A stretch of 64,000 bases of DNA from Dictyophora rubrovolvata (GCA_029959195.1 CP114121.1:248001-312000); one strand, 5' to 3'. Positions 23,958-36,259 are shown, counted from the first letter of the stretch. Notes: generated by a model from the letters alone, not told the origin. Numbers and translations: made by a program.

Positions 23958-25425
23958 ATGTCAACCAACGCCAACTCTTTTCCGCACTCGCTACCGCAAA
24001 ATGTTCATATCGTCGACGAAAGCGTGGCAGGCCGCTATTTGACCTTTGCACCGACACATGCATGCCTTGTCCATCGCAACGCTCTTAACAACTCGGAGTC
24101 AAAGTCAAAGTCAAGGCCAACATCCATAAAATGGAATGCACGAAATCACAGGAAACAGCGGTATCGTGTTGTCTCGCCCAAAGGTAGCTCTCGAGATGCG
24201 CATGGCATCGCACGCAGGTCTTTTCGCATATTTAGATTCGAGTATTGGAATGTATCGTGGTGGGTTGGATTCGTGAGTTTCTTTCTATTATAATTACTGA
24301 TTATTTCTCACTCTGTCTTTCATTTCGTTTGCCAGATGTTCACGGGAGGGTCTGTTATCTGGGTCGTCAACGGTTTCATAGTCTGGATGCCTTTCGTCAC
24401 CAATTTATCCTCCAGTCCCAAAGCAGCAGGGTGGACAGCGTTTGCTGGTTCAACTGTCTTTGTTTTTGGCTCTATTCTTCTCGTTATTGAAGCGTGGAAT
24501 CGCGATGAGACTGTCCTTTTCGGGTCTGCGCTTAAACACTCGTTTGTGGAGCTGGCGAACAGCCTCGAAAATGGGATTCATAATAATCATAATCACAACC
24601 GGGCTAGAATGGGATCATCTAATCACCAAGAAAAACCACCACTGTCTGGCAAGAACCCAACGTCGCCAAAGGACTGGATCTGGTTCTCCCTCGACCCCAA
24701 ATTTTTCCACGAGATCGGATTTGTGGCGGGATTTGTTCAGTTTTGTGCCGCCACTATCTTTTGGATTAGTGGTTTTGCGAGCATTGAGCAGCTCAATTCT
24801 GCACTTATGAAGGTTACGGCTCATCTTGACGGTGTGTTTTGGTTGCCTCAGGTGGTCGGAGGAGTGGGATTCATTGTGAGCTCGTAAGTGCAGAGTAAAT
24901 TGATTCACTTCTCTATTTAATTGTCCATACCCAATAGGTTCCTATACATGCTTGAAACTCAAAAGAAGTGGTACATTCCTAGACCCCTAAACCTCGGTTG
25001 GCATTCTGGCTGTGTGTTGCTTTGCGTTCTCTTTTTTAAATGAACGGACACTCAATTGCCAAACGTTCAAGTTTAGTCTGGAATTTCGTTGGTGGGATAG
25101 GCTTCACAGCCTCTGGCGCATTCGGTTTCTCCCAGGCACATTGGGCGCAATATCAGAGTACGCTGTGTACATTTTGGGGAAGTGCGTGACATTCTCGTTC
25201 GTTCATTTCTGTTTAAAGAACCTTGTTACTTATCGGAATTTTCTCCATCTATCGTTGTGTACCGTATGTATAGGTTGGGCGTTCTTAATCGGCAGTATCA
25301 TTCAGTGGTACGAGTCTGTCAATCTGACCCACCAGATGCATCGCGCAGCAGGTCATCTCGACCCGGAGAAAACCATGGCTAGCAACAATACTCAAGATGG
25401 GGATGCCGATGCCGATGTGACGTGA
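23958..25425 (+). CDS. Multipass integral membrane protein
   Basis: Five exons, starting MSTNANSFPHSLPQNV. Clear borders are 23958-24272 and 24336-24883, then exons around 24,938-25,010, 25,077-25,185 and 25,276-25,425. Soluble N-terminal ~95 residues, then membrane spans VSWWVGFMFTGGSVIWVVNG, a second near GSTVFVFGSILLVIE, a His/Asn-rich loop (NNHNHN), further spans in GFVAGFVQFCAATIFWISG, VVGGVGFIVSSFLYML, NFVGGIGFTASGAFGF and SWAFLIGSIIQWYESV, and an acidic tail DGDADADVT. This layout is familiar from conserved fungal 'integral membrane proteins' of unknown function. No transporter signature seen. Exons 3-4 borders are less certain. Confidence 0.75.
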
Positions 25426-25689
25426 GATTGCTCTATACGAAATTACAGTACTTCGGAGGAAAATGAACAGCCTGGCAACCTTGGACTCAAGTAGATACCT
25501 TCAATGACTGATACCGTATGTATTGATACATGCTCTTTTTCTTGCTTTCGAGTTTCAAAGGTTTAAACATAAAGACTTGTGATGAGGATATCGCCGTCTA
25601 GGCCGCTTTGGATGAATTTGACGATGACAAGAGCTGCAGCAATTCTGGTTGAGATCCTCACTTCTCTTTATCTGTCCGTCTTCATTCAT

Positions 25690-25800
25690 TAAAAAAACCC
25701 CTACGTCTATCTTCCAGTTCCGTGGGTCTGTTGTCGTTGACGATTTGCAGTGCTCTGTCACTCTAAATTTTGCAGCGTTTTAGGAAACAAGAGTCTCCGT
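25690..25800 (+). pseudogene. Fragment of an F-box gene
   Basis: The plus strand reads KNPYVYLPVPWVCCR, then an interruption, then RFAVLCHSKFCSVLGNK. This aligns with KNPYVYLPLSWVCRHWRYIVLDTAKFWSVITHK of the F-box genes. Nothing of the leucine-rich body follows. It is a fourth, short F-box remnant, abutting the right arm of the inverted duplication. Confidence 0.6.
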
Positions 25801-25864
25801 GATATATCAAGGCTGCCCTCAGGTCTGGGGAGTATCGCGGCTCGCCATTGTATGTAAGTTTTAG

Positions 25865-27430
25865 GAGCCGACATTGGTCGCGCTGTACTCCTACTTCGTC
25901 AACGGGCAAAACGTCGATAGCGAAATCTGTCGTAGGCTTTTCTGTCATCGGGTAATACGACGGATGCATTGCGGATTTCTTATGTTCCGTTCGCCGTCCT
26001 GAGGCTTTCAAAGTTTCGAGGTCGGAAGGAGCTGAAGGACTAAAAGTTTTAGACTAACGTAATGCATTTAGCATGTTCATAAGGTCGCTGACTTACCCCT
26101 TCGAAGAAACAAGGTAACAAAAAATTGACGCCTAAAACATCACCTTGGGCGTCCTTGGGGAATAAGTAATGGGAAAAACCGTTTTTTGCCATATCTCTTT
26201 TCAGCAAATCCAGGCAATTTACGTACATCTCGAGGAAAAGTTTCATTGAAGGAGGACCACCCACGAAACGGTACTTGGAGCTTTTTAACCTTTTAGGTTC
26301 AGATATGGAGCAATCTTCTATGGCGAGAAGGTGGGGCTTATTTAGCTACATGGGGGCTTTCTCGCTGTGCCAGTTAGCATGAGGCTATGGCTTCCATCAC
26401 GCCGTTCACGGTATTTTTGTGCATCTGACTCAGCTTGTGCCATGAGACACCCCAAGGCTTGTGCACGCTTGACCATAGAAAAAGTGAGTATTAAGCGAAG
26501 TAACTCCAGATATACCAAACACAGGTTGACTAAAAGCGTAAACACAAAATTCAGGGAGCTTAGCATTTGAGTCGCCGAGCCCCACACGTAATGAGCGTTC
26601 AAAGCAAGAAAACTGGCCAACAATTCGATACCGGTTGGATAGAATGGATAAAGAGCGCAAAGATATTTGAAGGTACGTACTGGGTGTACAATCTAAGGAC
26701 AACGCAAACAACGCAATTATATTAGGTTCCGAAAAAAATACCTGCTTTTTAACAGCACGAACGTGAAAGTGCGATAACGAAATGGCTAAAAGAAAATTGG
26801 ATAAGTCAGACAATGCATCTACGCACGGAAACACAATTAAATAAGAACAAGTGTCCCATCCTACGGAATAGAGAGCCCTTGCAGAACAAGGGAACAAGGG
26901 AACATCTAGAAAAGGGGCCTGTGTGTGTTGAATGCAGCATGTCCGTCATTGATCATCGGTCACCGGTCAAATATGACCATATGTATGACCGTTACCTATG
27001 CAACCGGAATGCTGGATCATGTAAATTCCTGTCTTTTAATTCATAGCATCGTGAACCAATAACCCGACTGTTGTTTTTTCTTGATTTTGTAGACATGGAT
27101 GGATACAGCGCTCAAGACACTTCGAGTCCCTTAGGCTTGCATGCCTTCACAAGTCACTGAATGGACCTGAACGCTGTTCCACACCGCAATATTGAACATC
27201 ACAGTTTGAATGTTACACACCGCACCCGGTCAAATTCACGCTGAAATTTCAGGGTTTTTGCGTATAAAAGTAGGAACATTCTGGACAAATTATCCTCGAC
27301 GTTCGTTCGAACATGTATTATCTCACAGCTCCTTTTGCACTCCTCGCAACGACTTTCGTCACCGCTGTTTTGGCAACTCCCATGAGTGTTCACATTCGGC
27401 GAGACAAAGTTGAAGACATAATTGGCGGGT
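25865..27430. repeat. Inverted duplication, right arm
   Basis: Reverse complement of about 18,700-20,274. On the minus strand it holds two open stretches that splice plausibly (26,264 down to ~26,100, donor gtaagtcagc; then ~26,050 down to 25,780), reading KLFLEMYVNCLDLLKRDMAK and HPSYYPMTEKPTTDFAIDV. The left arm has only disrupted versions (LLDLLKYLEKRYDKK). A hydrophobic stretch at 26,342-26,600 (NFVFTLLVNLCLVYLELL) suggests remains of a membrane-protein gene. None was recognised. The arm ends in the intact HsbA gene. Confidence 0.72.
27263..27270 (+). promoter_or_regulatory. TATA box of the HsbA gene
   Basis: tataaaag, about 45 bases before the ATG; identical in the mirrored truncated copy near 18,960. 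Confidence 0.6.
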
Positions 27431-28258
27431 TTAATGCAACGGCTTTGGCTATCGTAAGTATCGCTTACATCCTCTATTCTGCTTCTGAGTACACATGAAC
27501 TAGATTCTTTTCCTCTCTTTTCCCCTCTGTCCGGATTTGAAGCAAACTGTCAACACTGGTATTCAAGGTCTTTCTCAAACCTCTAATGAATCGGAAATAC
27601 AAGTAAGTTATTACCAAGTTAGGCTGCTATGTGCTGTCGTCTAAATATCTCAGAAAGTCTACCTCGATTTTGCAACCTCCGCAGCCAATCTGGAGAGGGT
27701 AAGAAACACCCCCTATTCTCATCTAAAAAATGTTTTTATGTAATTAAACGCATAGACGGCTTACTTAGTGGGGGTAAAAGAGCTTGGGTTTTATAATAGG
27801 GAAACGAAACTGAACGTAATATCAAACAAAGACATTTATTGCTCCCTTCAACAAGGAAGATAGTCAAAAAATCGCAACTGAAGCTCTCCCACCACTGCTT
27901 ACCATCCTTAACGACACCGCCCCCGGGTTACAAAATAACCCTACCGCTGATTTGGGGAGTGAGATTGATTTTAGCAACTTCGTAGTATCGCTCGCGAGTA
28001 TGACATCAGGCATTCAAGTGAGATATTTTAGCTTGCTAATAGTAATCCCTAATGATGATGATTTACAGCTTTTGAATGCCGCCGCTAGGAACATACTTAC
28101 CAAGGTATGTTTTTGATTATATCTGAGGAATGCTAGACACTCACATTCATACCTCTTTCCCCCTAAAGGATGCGGTTGAACGGCTGAACATTACGTCTTC
28201 GAGTGTAGAAAATACCTATGAGTCTCTTCTTTCCACATATTTATCCTTCTCAGTGTAA
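27313..28258 (+). CDS. HsbA-like secreted hydrophobic-surface-binding protein
   Basis: Six exons (27313-27453, 27543-27602, 27654-27698, ~27832-28017, 28069-28104, 28169-28258) give about 185 aa. Signal peptide MYYLTAPFALLATTFVTAVLA, a short pro-like VHIRRDK, then an all-helical domain: IIGGFNATALAIQTVNTG, KVYLDFATSAANLERT, IAPFNKEDSQKIATEALPPL and DAVERLNITSSSVENTYESL. This pattern fits the HsbA family, which coats hydrophobic surfaces and can recruit secreted enzymes. N-glycosylation sites (NATA, NITS, NDTA) are visible. Several exons are only 12-20 codons. A truncated copy lies inverted at 18.7-18.9 kb. Confidence 0.82.
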
Positions 28259-29008
28259 GGGAGCTCTACACATGGAGTGTTAGCGCCCGTCAGAGTATTT
28301 TCAGCCTCTGTTTGTCCACATCGTTCGTTTGTCCTCACGGACCATCCTTTGTCCCCATCTCTTTCATGATCTCTTTCTTTATTTTCCTTCTTTTATGTCC
28401 TTAGCTTCGTTTATGTGACCTCAAAGTCCACTGTATTTAATCCCCGTTTTCCTATTATTGAAGTTACAGGCGCGGGGATATTTAGACGAGCGAATAAAAG
28501 AGGATCGTATATTACCAATAATTAGCTCGACTTTAAAATACAAAAGAAAATTATTACGTTGAGACATATTTTAGAGAGCGAAAATTACGAATATAAAACA
28601 GAAAAGAAATAAAGAAATATTATTGGCTGCCACCTGCAATCCGCGGATTCGTGTATTAGCTAATGGGCAGCGTTACTTTTCAACACCTATCCTACAGATC
28701 ATCGTATCATCTCTCACAGATTCAGTCTTGAGCTTCGTCGCTTCTTGGCCTCTCAAAATCATTTACGGATACGGGTCTAACCTCCCTTACGATATGCGTA
28801 CGGTCCGTAAATATGGTCCCGTATTTCGTACAATACGGTTACGGTGCCGAGCTCTAGCCTCGTCATCGCAACAAGCGTTTATCTTGTCGTATCCCAATTG
28901 TCTCTGGGTGAACTTGCTAGAGGAACAATGAAATAAGAATTACAACCATCGTACTTATTGAAGTTTCCTAACACTAGTCCCTTTACGTACAACAAACAAG
29001 AATACGCT
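28259..29008. other. Intergenic with a 25-bp sequence repeated at 49 kb
   Basis: No gene. The interval 28,760-28,851 is rich in tacgg/ccgta strings. Its last 25 bases (28,827-28,851, beginning cgtacaatacgg) recur exactly at 49,014-49,038, so this may be the edge of an unrecognised repeat. Confidence 0.4.
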
Positions 29009-30077
29009 CTATATTTCTTCACCAACTTCCAACACTCTCTCCATCACTCGAGATAGATTCTCTGTCATATTCTCCTTTGTACCATCTAACACTATCAAAT
29101 CAGGAATTACGTCGTTCAATTTCCCGTTCTCCACGTCTCCGTTTGTGAATAAATGTTGGTGAGCGCGAACGTATGCTGGATAGACAATCTGATCCCAATA
29201 ATTAGGCGGGTCTCGCCATAAAGAACCCTCTGGATCAGTTTGTACTTCTCAGGTCAGAAACAACACAAGTCTTTCAACGTGATGTAACGTACCAGCAGTG
29301 TGGTATCCATGTCGTTCGTGGCGACGATGCTTGAGTATATCATATGGGACGCGGAGAAATATTCGTATGTCTAATTGTTTGATTATATCCTGAGATTGAA
29401 ATTATTACGCATGGGTATCTTTGAATTGGGATGATTAATACACATACCGGATGCCAATACATAAGAAATCCATCAAGAATAGCCCAGACGATCTTCCCTT
29501 TACTTCTCTCAACCTTTTCCTGGACAATTGCTTCGCTTCTTGATTTCCATCTATTCAATACTTCGTTATCTACCGGTACAATTTTAAGCTCATTCAAATG
29601 ATCGTGTGATTTGAAGGAGGCGGGTATAACGCCTGTCTGTTTAATATCGTGGAGGAAGGTACTCAGACGAGGCCAGTCAATTGCGCCTGGCGCATCGTCC
29701 CAATCTTGGACTTTGTACTTTGGATGAATTGGTATCAGTTCTTGTGGCTAGGAAAGCATAATGGAGTGAGGATATTGAAGTAAGAAATCAGCTAAAGTGA
29801 ACGCACCGGCGCAAAGTCCTGCCAAAAGCGTGGGAATTAGTTCGATGAAGAAAGAAGGAAAACCACTGAGACGAACATCTTGGTGTATGATAATGCTGTT
29901 ATGAAGACATGACCTTAAATGCTTTGCTAAAGTCGTCTTTCCCGAGCATGTCGCACCTCTTTTTTCCAAGTTCTGTCAAGTAAAAAAAAGATGTGTTGAC
30001 AACGTGGAACGGGGATACACATACCCGACAGCAATTGTAATAACTTTAACCTTCAATTCCTCACGTTTTCCGTCCAT
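29009..30077 (-). CDS. NRK1: Nicotinamide riboside kinase
   Basis: Six exons (30025-30077, 29877-29958, 29807-29818, 29448-29747, 29293-29389, 29009-29247) join in frame into 260 aa. P-loop GGATCSGKTTLAKHL at residues ~18-32, split by intron 1. IIHQDDFAPPQELIPIHP holds the substrate-binding aspartates, then VQDWDDAPGAIDW, the lid region ERSKGKIVWAILDGFLMYW, and the basic FLRVPYDILKHRRHER. The order and spacing match eukaryotic NRK. The enzyme phosphorylates nicotinamide riboside to NMN with ATP in the NAD+ salvage pathway. Exon 3 is only 12 bases and encodes DFAP. Single copy and intact; a housekeeping gene within a repeat-rich region. Confidence 0.9.
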
Positions 30078-31201
30078 TCAAAAGGAAGTGTGCGTTTATA
30101 CTGTTCGACCGGCACCCGCTGGATATCCGCTGGTGGCAGGCATTCAATCAATTTTCAGAAGGGTGTGACACTGTGACGCACGTGATGTGATACGATAATC
30201 CGATGCGGCAGCCGCGCCGGCGCCAAAACACCGCGTTTTTGGAGCTCTTTTCCTTGCGATTGCCTTCCGCCGTCTGTGAATATCGAAATTTTCTCTTCTA
30301 GCTTGAGGAATCACGAAGGAAGAGAAGCTGCGTATTTCCTGAATTACTCAAACACAGCACATGAAACTCGGATTACCCTACTCCCGCCCCGCCGTGGATA
30401 TGCCCCGTGTTTTCAAGGTTAAACGTCCAGTGCAGATGGTCGTTGAATATTGAAACGCTTATATCTGGCAAGTGGAATAGATATATCTTATTCATTGTTT
30501 TTCTGATACATAGGCTTTAGTTAGGCACTAGTCTGTCTTGACGGCATCTGAACCGTCTTCGCCCATTTGGCACATTATGCATGCTGTGCACAAAGGCGCA
30601 ATATTCTTTCTATTCTAATTCCGACGGAGATAATTGGATCTCTCGATTTGACAATGATTATATCCAACGAGAAACCCCATTAAACCTATTTTGGAACGTT
30701 GAGAGCGACTAGTACCTGTTCCTGCCAATCCTCTCTACATTCGGCTTCCAGGCGTACCGACGGTCGCCCAGTCGACACCTCTCCAACGGCCTTAGTCTTT
30801 GATTTTTTCTCTCTAGACGTATTCATTATACGCTAGCATCGTGTTTCTATCAAATACTTGCGTCGGCAACATGATGATCTATACGATTAGTCGTTGACAC
30901 ACTCCGTTGGCCTCGCTTTATCCCGAGGGATTCGTCCGCATCAGACCCGGCTTCGTGGGTCCTATATCCACCCTTCTTCCTTTCTGGCTGAATGCCGCTG
31001 CTGCCTACTGGCTAATGAACAAACTTGCACCGCTGTTCATTGAATTACATTACAACGGTGAGATAGGCGATAATCCGAACAAGTCCCGCGCTATGCTTTT
31101 TTTTTCCCCTCCTCCTTTCGCCGAGCCACATATAAATTACACCAGGCAGCGGTGGTGGTGGCTAGCGCGCTCCAAAAAAATTTCTCCTCCCTTCAAACTA
31201 A
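30078..31201. other. Intergenic, no gene seen
   Basis: Shared upstream space of the divergent NRK and P450 genes. An open frame from 30,907 runs over the P450 start but shows no motif upstream of it. Confidence 0.4.
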
Positions 31202-33313
31202 ATGATGCTGCTCACGACCGTTTACGACATTCAATATCTCTTTGTACACTGTACCCTTTGTTTTCTTATCTTGTTGTCCACGATTTACTTTGTGTTTGTT
31301 ATAATATACTGGACTCGGGAGAGAAGACGATGGGTACGGCTTGTGTTTTTTTTTCCAGATTGTACATATCTTTACTAACGGGCCTGATGCAGCGTTCCGT
31401 CCCTTCTATTGGGTGCAATGGCCTATTAACTTCTATTAAAGCCGCGCTGGACTTCGACACACTCGCCAAAGATTTGGTTCGAGAGGGTATGAATAGGGTA
31501 ATTTCATCTCCTAAAACCTTTGGGCTATCTGAATTTATATGTATACATTACAGTACCCGAACGGACTATTTAGACTATCATTGTTGAACGGGTGGCATGT
31601 TGTTTTGACTAAACGTGAATATATCGAAGCACTGCGTAAAGCTCCGGAAGAGATAGCCTCGCTTGACATTATAGTAGAAGAGGTGAGCGGCAGCGACATC
31701 CTATTCTCACTTCTCTCTCGAGATATTGATTGTCCTTCATAGACCTTCTGCACACCATACTTGCTCACACCGGCACTTACGACGAATCCATACCATCTCC
31801 ATATTGTCAAAGGACAATTGACGAGCTCAAAAAACTTAAATGCTCTTTTTCACGAAATTCATGACGAGCTTGTACTTGCTTTGGATGATGAGTTTGTAAA
31901 AATAGATGGCAAGTCTTGTGTTTCTGTTGAATTATGAACCAAATTTACATTTAATTATCAAGACTGGAGGGTAATACCAGCTTATTCGACCGTTCTGCAA
32001 GTAATAGCTAGAACGACAGCTCGAGCTTTAGTCGGAGCGCCGTTATGTGTGTACACCTTTTATGTGGGATTACACTCCTTTTATATTGTTTCTAGGTCAC
32101 AACCCAGACTTCATCGAGGGGGTACTGAAATGTACAATTGACGTGATTAATGGTCGTCGAACGCTTGGAATGTTTCCATCATTTTTAAAACCGTTCGTTT
32201 TTATTCCGTCATGTCCTCAAACTTTCACTCGTATCTTACATTTGGAACAGACTTGCAGCTAAATATCTCACTGGCGTTTCCCAGTCTGTCGAAGCTACCG
32301 CAAAGTATTTGGAACCTATCATCAAAGAGCGGCAACAGCAGATTGCCATGTATGGCAAAGACTATCCCGGTAAACCGGTGAGTTACATTCAAAACAACTG
32401 TAAAACGTTTGTCTAATATAATGGGCAATTAGCTGGATTTTTTATCTTGGTTGCTGGACGAAGCAACAGCGGAAGAACAAACTGTGCAAGCTTTGACATT
32501 GCGTATACTGTTTGTCTCATTTTCGGCGATTCACACTACATCAATGGTCTGCACACTGTTTCTTTCGTTGACAGGAGCTCCTTTACAAGCCTGCTATTTT
32601 TTTTTAGACTTTTACTCACGCATTATATCATTTAACTACATACCCCGAGCACTTAGAACCTCTGCGAGAAGAGATAGAATCGATTGTAGACGAAGAAGGC
32701 TGGTCGAGGAGTTCCATAAACAAAATGGTAAAGCTAGATAGTTTCCTGAAAGAGAGTCTGAGATTGAGCGAGACACATGCCAGTAAGAAACCTCTTCAAC
32801 AGTCTCGTTCTACGATCTCTTACTCATAACTTTTTTTTAAGCTGCCATGCATCGAAAACTTCGAGCCGATTTTGTATTTCCTGACGGGACACAAATACCC
32901 AAGGGAACCATAGTCTCTGTGACTGAAGACCCGGTATATCGGAGCAGTACCATTTGTCCTGAAAAAAATCGATTTGATGGATTTAGATTCGTCAATAACA
33001 AAAGTCAAAGTAGCAATCAATTTGCGTCTACCAGTTTGGATTATCTCCCATTCGGGCACGGTAGAAGAGCATGGTGAATATAATATTGGTTTTTTATTTT
33101 CAAATAACTCACCTTTTTAATTTCTTACACAGCCCTGGAAGATTTTTCGCATCTGACGAATTAAAAGCTATGATGGCCCACGTCGTTTACAATTACGATG
33201 TTCGGACGAAAGTCGAAGGAGGAAAGCGGCCTTCGAATATATGGGTTGGGTTAGCGTGTATGCCAGATCCGTTTGTGGAGATCATGGTTAGACGGAGAAA
33301 ATCTGCTATTTAA
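31202..33313 (+). CDS. Cytochrome P450 monooxygenase
   Basis: A chain of about eleven short exons. N-terminal membrane anchor from ATG 31,202 (CTLCFLILLSTIYFVFVII), then PSIGCNGLLTS, NGLFRLSLLNGWHVVLTKRE, and NPYHLHIVKGQLT in place of the usual C helix WxxxR region. I-helix SFSAIHTTSM (AxxHTTS instead of AGxxT, as in several fungal families such as the ent-kaurene-oxidase-like ones), K-helix KESLR, and heme-binding FGHGRRACPGRFF near 33,050-33,145. The heme cysteine codon is split by the last intron. One intron (31,909-31,962) is GC-AG. It ends VEIMVRRRKSAI. Likely ER-bound oxidation of a lipid or terpenoid; substrate unknown. Confidence 0.87.
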
Positions 33314-34118
33314 ACGAGTTGCAATGTTAGTGTGAATGAAAATGAATAAACGACTGTTAAACGGCAAGTTCAATATACGCGTGAGTGATGATACGTAAGA
33401 GGAAGTTGTTTTACAGTTTTTAAAGTATCGTTCTGCGGATATAGTGGGAAGGTAAGTAGTATGATATTTTAAAAGTTTTTCTACACTGTTTTTACGGATC
33501 TTTAAGTTGGTTCACTTCACTTATGTAGATTCTGGGAAAAGAAGTGTCTTGGCGCCCGCGGACGGATAGGCTATGAATTTCTTCTTCATACATAACGCAA
33601 CTTAAACTCAAATCCCATATTAGACTTGAACTTTTCGACTGGAAATAGCATGCAGGGAAATCGTTTTTTTTTGGACACGAGGCTTACGCAAATATAATAG
33701 GGAAGTTTGTCTAGTTGCCGTCAGTCAGCGGTTTCCTTGCAAAACCAGAACTGTTCGTAAACATTCAGTCACGGTCCCGACGCACTCAATTATTCCAATG
33801 AGGCTGCTCTGATTTGTACATTCGTTGTCAAGTGCTGAAGAGAGTCGATTTCTTCTTTCTTTCGCGACGTCACTTCAGTTTGGGAAGTTTATTTATATGC
33901 TATCTGCCGTCGCTCGTGAGGAAAATCGATAAGGGTTTTCTTTATTGTGTCATAAGACCAGACGTAAAACGAACAAAGGGTTCGCTTCAGAAGATGTAAA
34001 GAGCCATGACGACATAACGAGATTTTACCGGGCCGGAACCGAGGCAATGTAGTATGACACATTGGCATGTGGCAGACGCAGAACCTCTCTCCCCCTGTTC
34101 TTCACCTCATACTACGGA
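33314..34118. other. Invertase upstream region, duplicated at 20.3 kb
   Basis: From 33,707 on, this DNA matches 20,275-20,710. No other gene seen. The region 33,314-33,700 shows nothing recognisable. Confidence 0.5.
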
Positions 34119-36022
34119 ATGAGACAAATCATTCTGGCCATCTTTTTTGGTTTATATGCAGCTGTTAGTACGGCTCAGAGCCCCACTTCAACATTCATTG
34201 AGTCCACCGTTCCAACCGGGACACCTATCCCAGGCAATTATAGCGGTGCTTATAGACCGCAGGTTCATTTCTCGCCCCCTCAGGTTCGTTGTCTTAGTCA
34301 TGCCAGCCGAAAGTCATCTTGACTTTTTGCTATTAATAGTTCTTTATGAACGACCCTAATGGCCTTTTTCTTGATGCAAACGGGACATATCATCTCTACT
34401 ATCAATGTTCGTGAAAAGCTTGTTCAATAATATACATACAATAACATGTGTGTCTAGATGATCCAACCGGTCTAGTAGCCGGGAATCAACACTGGGGGCA
34501 TGCGACCTCACCCGATCTCTACCATTGGACGAACCAACCGATTGCCATCTTCCCGCCGGACAACACGTCGAACGTTTTCACCGGCTCTGCTGTCATCGAT
34601 AGTAATAATACCTCTGGGTTCTTCCCTGACCAAAATAACGGAGTAGTCGCCATTTACACGCTTAATACACCTACAAAGCAAGTTCAAGCGATCTCGTACT
34701 CTCGGGACGGTGGTTTTACTTTCACTCCATTTGAAGGAAACCCAGTTATCGACGTTAACTCGACACAGTTCCGCGATCCGAAAGTGATTTGGCACGCGGA
34801 GACAGAGAAGTGGGTTATGGTCGTTGCGTATTCGCAGGATTTTGTCATTGGAGTATATACATCTCCAAACCTGAAAGACTGGACGCATGCGTCAAATGTC
34901 TCCCATGTCGGATTGCTGGGTTCGCAATATGAGTGTCCAAATCTCGTCCAAATTCCGGTTCGCACTCCCAATTCCGACAGCTCGGATGAAAACATGTCCA
35001 TGATGTATGTTCTTACCATATCAATCAACCCAGGTGCTCCCCTCGGTGGCTCCATAACACAATACTTCCCTGGATCTTTCAATGGCACGCAATTTACGCC
35101 TGTTGATAATGCCACACGCCTTACCGATTTTGCCAAGGATAACTATGCAGGTCAATTTTTCTTTGGGATTCCGGATGGAAAGGATCCCTTGAGCATTATA
35201 TGGGCTAATAATTGGCAGTATGCGGAGGTCGTTCCAACAGCACAGGAGGGGTGGCGCAGCGCGATGGGCTTGCCGAGAAGAAACTATCTTGTTAACGATA
35301 CTAGGCTTGGATGGAACCTCGTTACTTTGCCGGTGGATTTGAGCCCTGTTCTCGGCGAGATTTTGGAGAAGAAGAATAGCAGTGGAAACGGGACATTGGT
35401 CGTTGACTTCTCGGATGTACAATCGAACGCGGTGTACTTTGAGGCCAACGTTTCCTCGGTGTTGGGTGCGAGTAGTACCGCCACATTAAACTTTACTTTC
35501 CTCAGTCCTATTTCAAACGAGACCCTTTCTGGTGGATATTTCTTCAGCGGAGACTTCTTCCTGGACCGTGGCAATACCAAGGGATTCAACAACTCATTTT
35601 TCACTGATAAATTCTCGACAAGCATAGTCCCGAATGCAGATGGAACATTTAGACTCTCAGGAGTGTTTGATAGAAGTATGTTTGAGGTGTTTGTGGATGG
35701 GATGGCGAGCGGGACGACAATATTCTTCCCTGTGCAACCGTTGACGATGTTGACGATTAGTGCTGTTGGGCTTTCCGGAGGGGCACAAATTAGCATTTCT
35801 GTGTGGGAATTGAAGAGCGTTTGGCAAGGCGTTGAAAATGGGCAAGGGATCGTTGTGGGAAATATAACAAACGCGACTGCCAGCATGACATCCGGTGGTA
35901 AAGAAGGGATGCCGACGAGCAAGGAATCGTCATTGGCCTCGCGTGGTACTAAGCCAAACGTTCATTCTTACAATCTCGCCCTTTTGGGATTTGGACTATG
36001 CATTTTTGTTTTAATTTTATAG
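34119..36022 (+). CDS. GH32 invertase (beta-fructofuranosidase), secreted
   Basis: Three exons (34119-34283, 34340-34406, 34458-36022) give 598 aa. Signal peptide [20 protein letters not shown], then [11 protein letters not shown]. The nucleophile motif MNDPNG lies at exon 2 (residues ~58-63). [20 protein letters not shown], the transition-state FRDPKVIW and the acid/base [10 protein letters not shown] follow, all as in the five-bladed propeller of GH32; the beta-sandwich domain follows with many N-glycosylation sites. It hydrolyses sucrose and perhaps other beta-fructosides outside the cell. The C-terminus ends in a hydrophobic [15 protein letters not shown] after a Ser/Gly stretch, suggesting a GPI anchor. 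The start is the second in-frame ATG (34,119), which directly opens the signal peptide. Copies of its parts lie at 20.3 and 36.3 kb. Confidence 0.93.
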
Positions 36023-36259
36023 TTGATACGAAATTTCGTATTTAAATTGCCCTCAATTGTTTGGCCTAACTAAAACATACGGGCATTGTTGTTTTTACCG
36101 TAGACTTTCTGAGTTATAACACGTTATTTATCTCTTTAGCATTTCAGAATAAACAGGTACAAACGTCAATCGCACTGCGTGCATCCACGACATCATTGAG
36201 GTCCTTGGGAACGAACGGTTTTCAGGGTATGATTTACATAAATGTAATAATATTCACAC

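Noticed and set aside
34508-35922. Long minus-strand open frames across the invertase
   Set aside because: Antisense to a clear GH32 catalytic domain; no motifs of their own.
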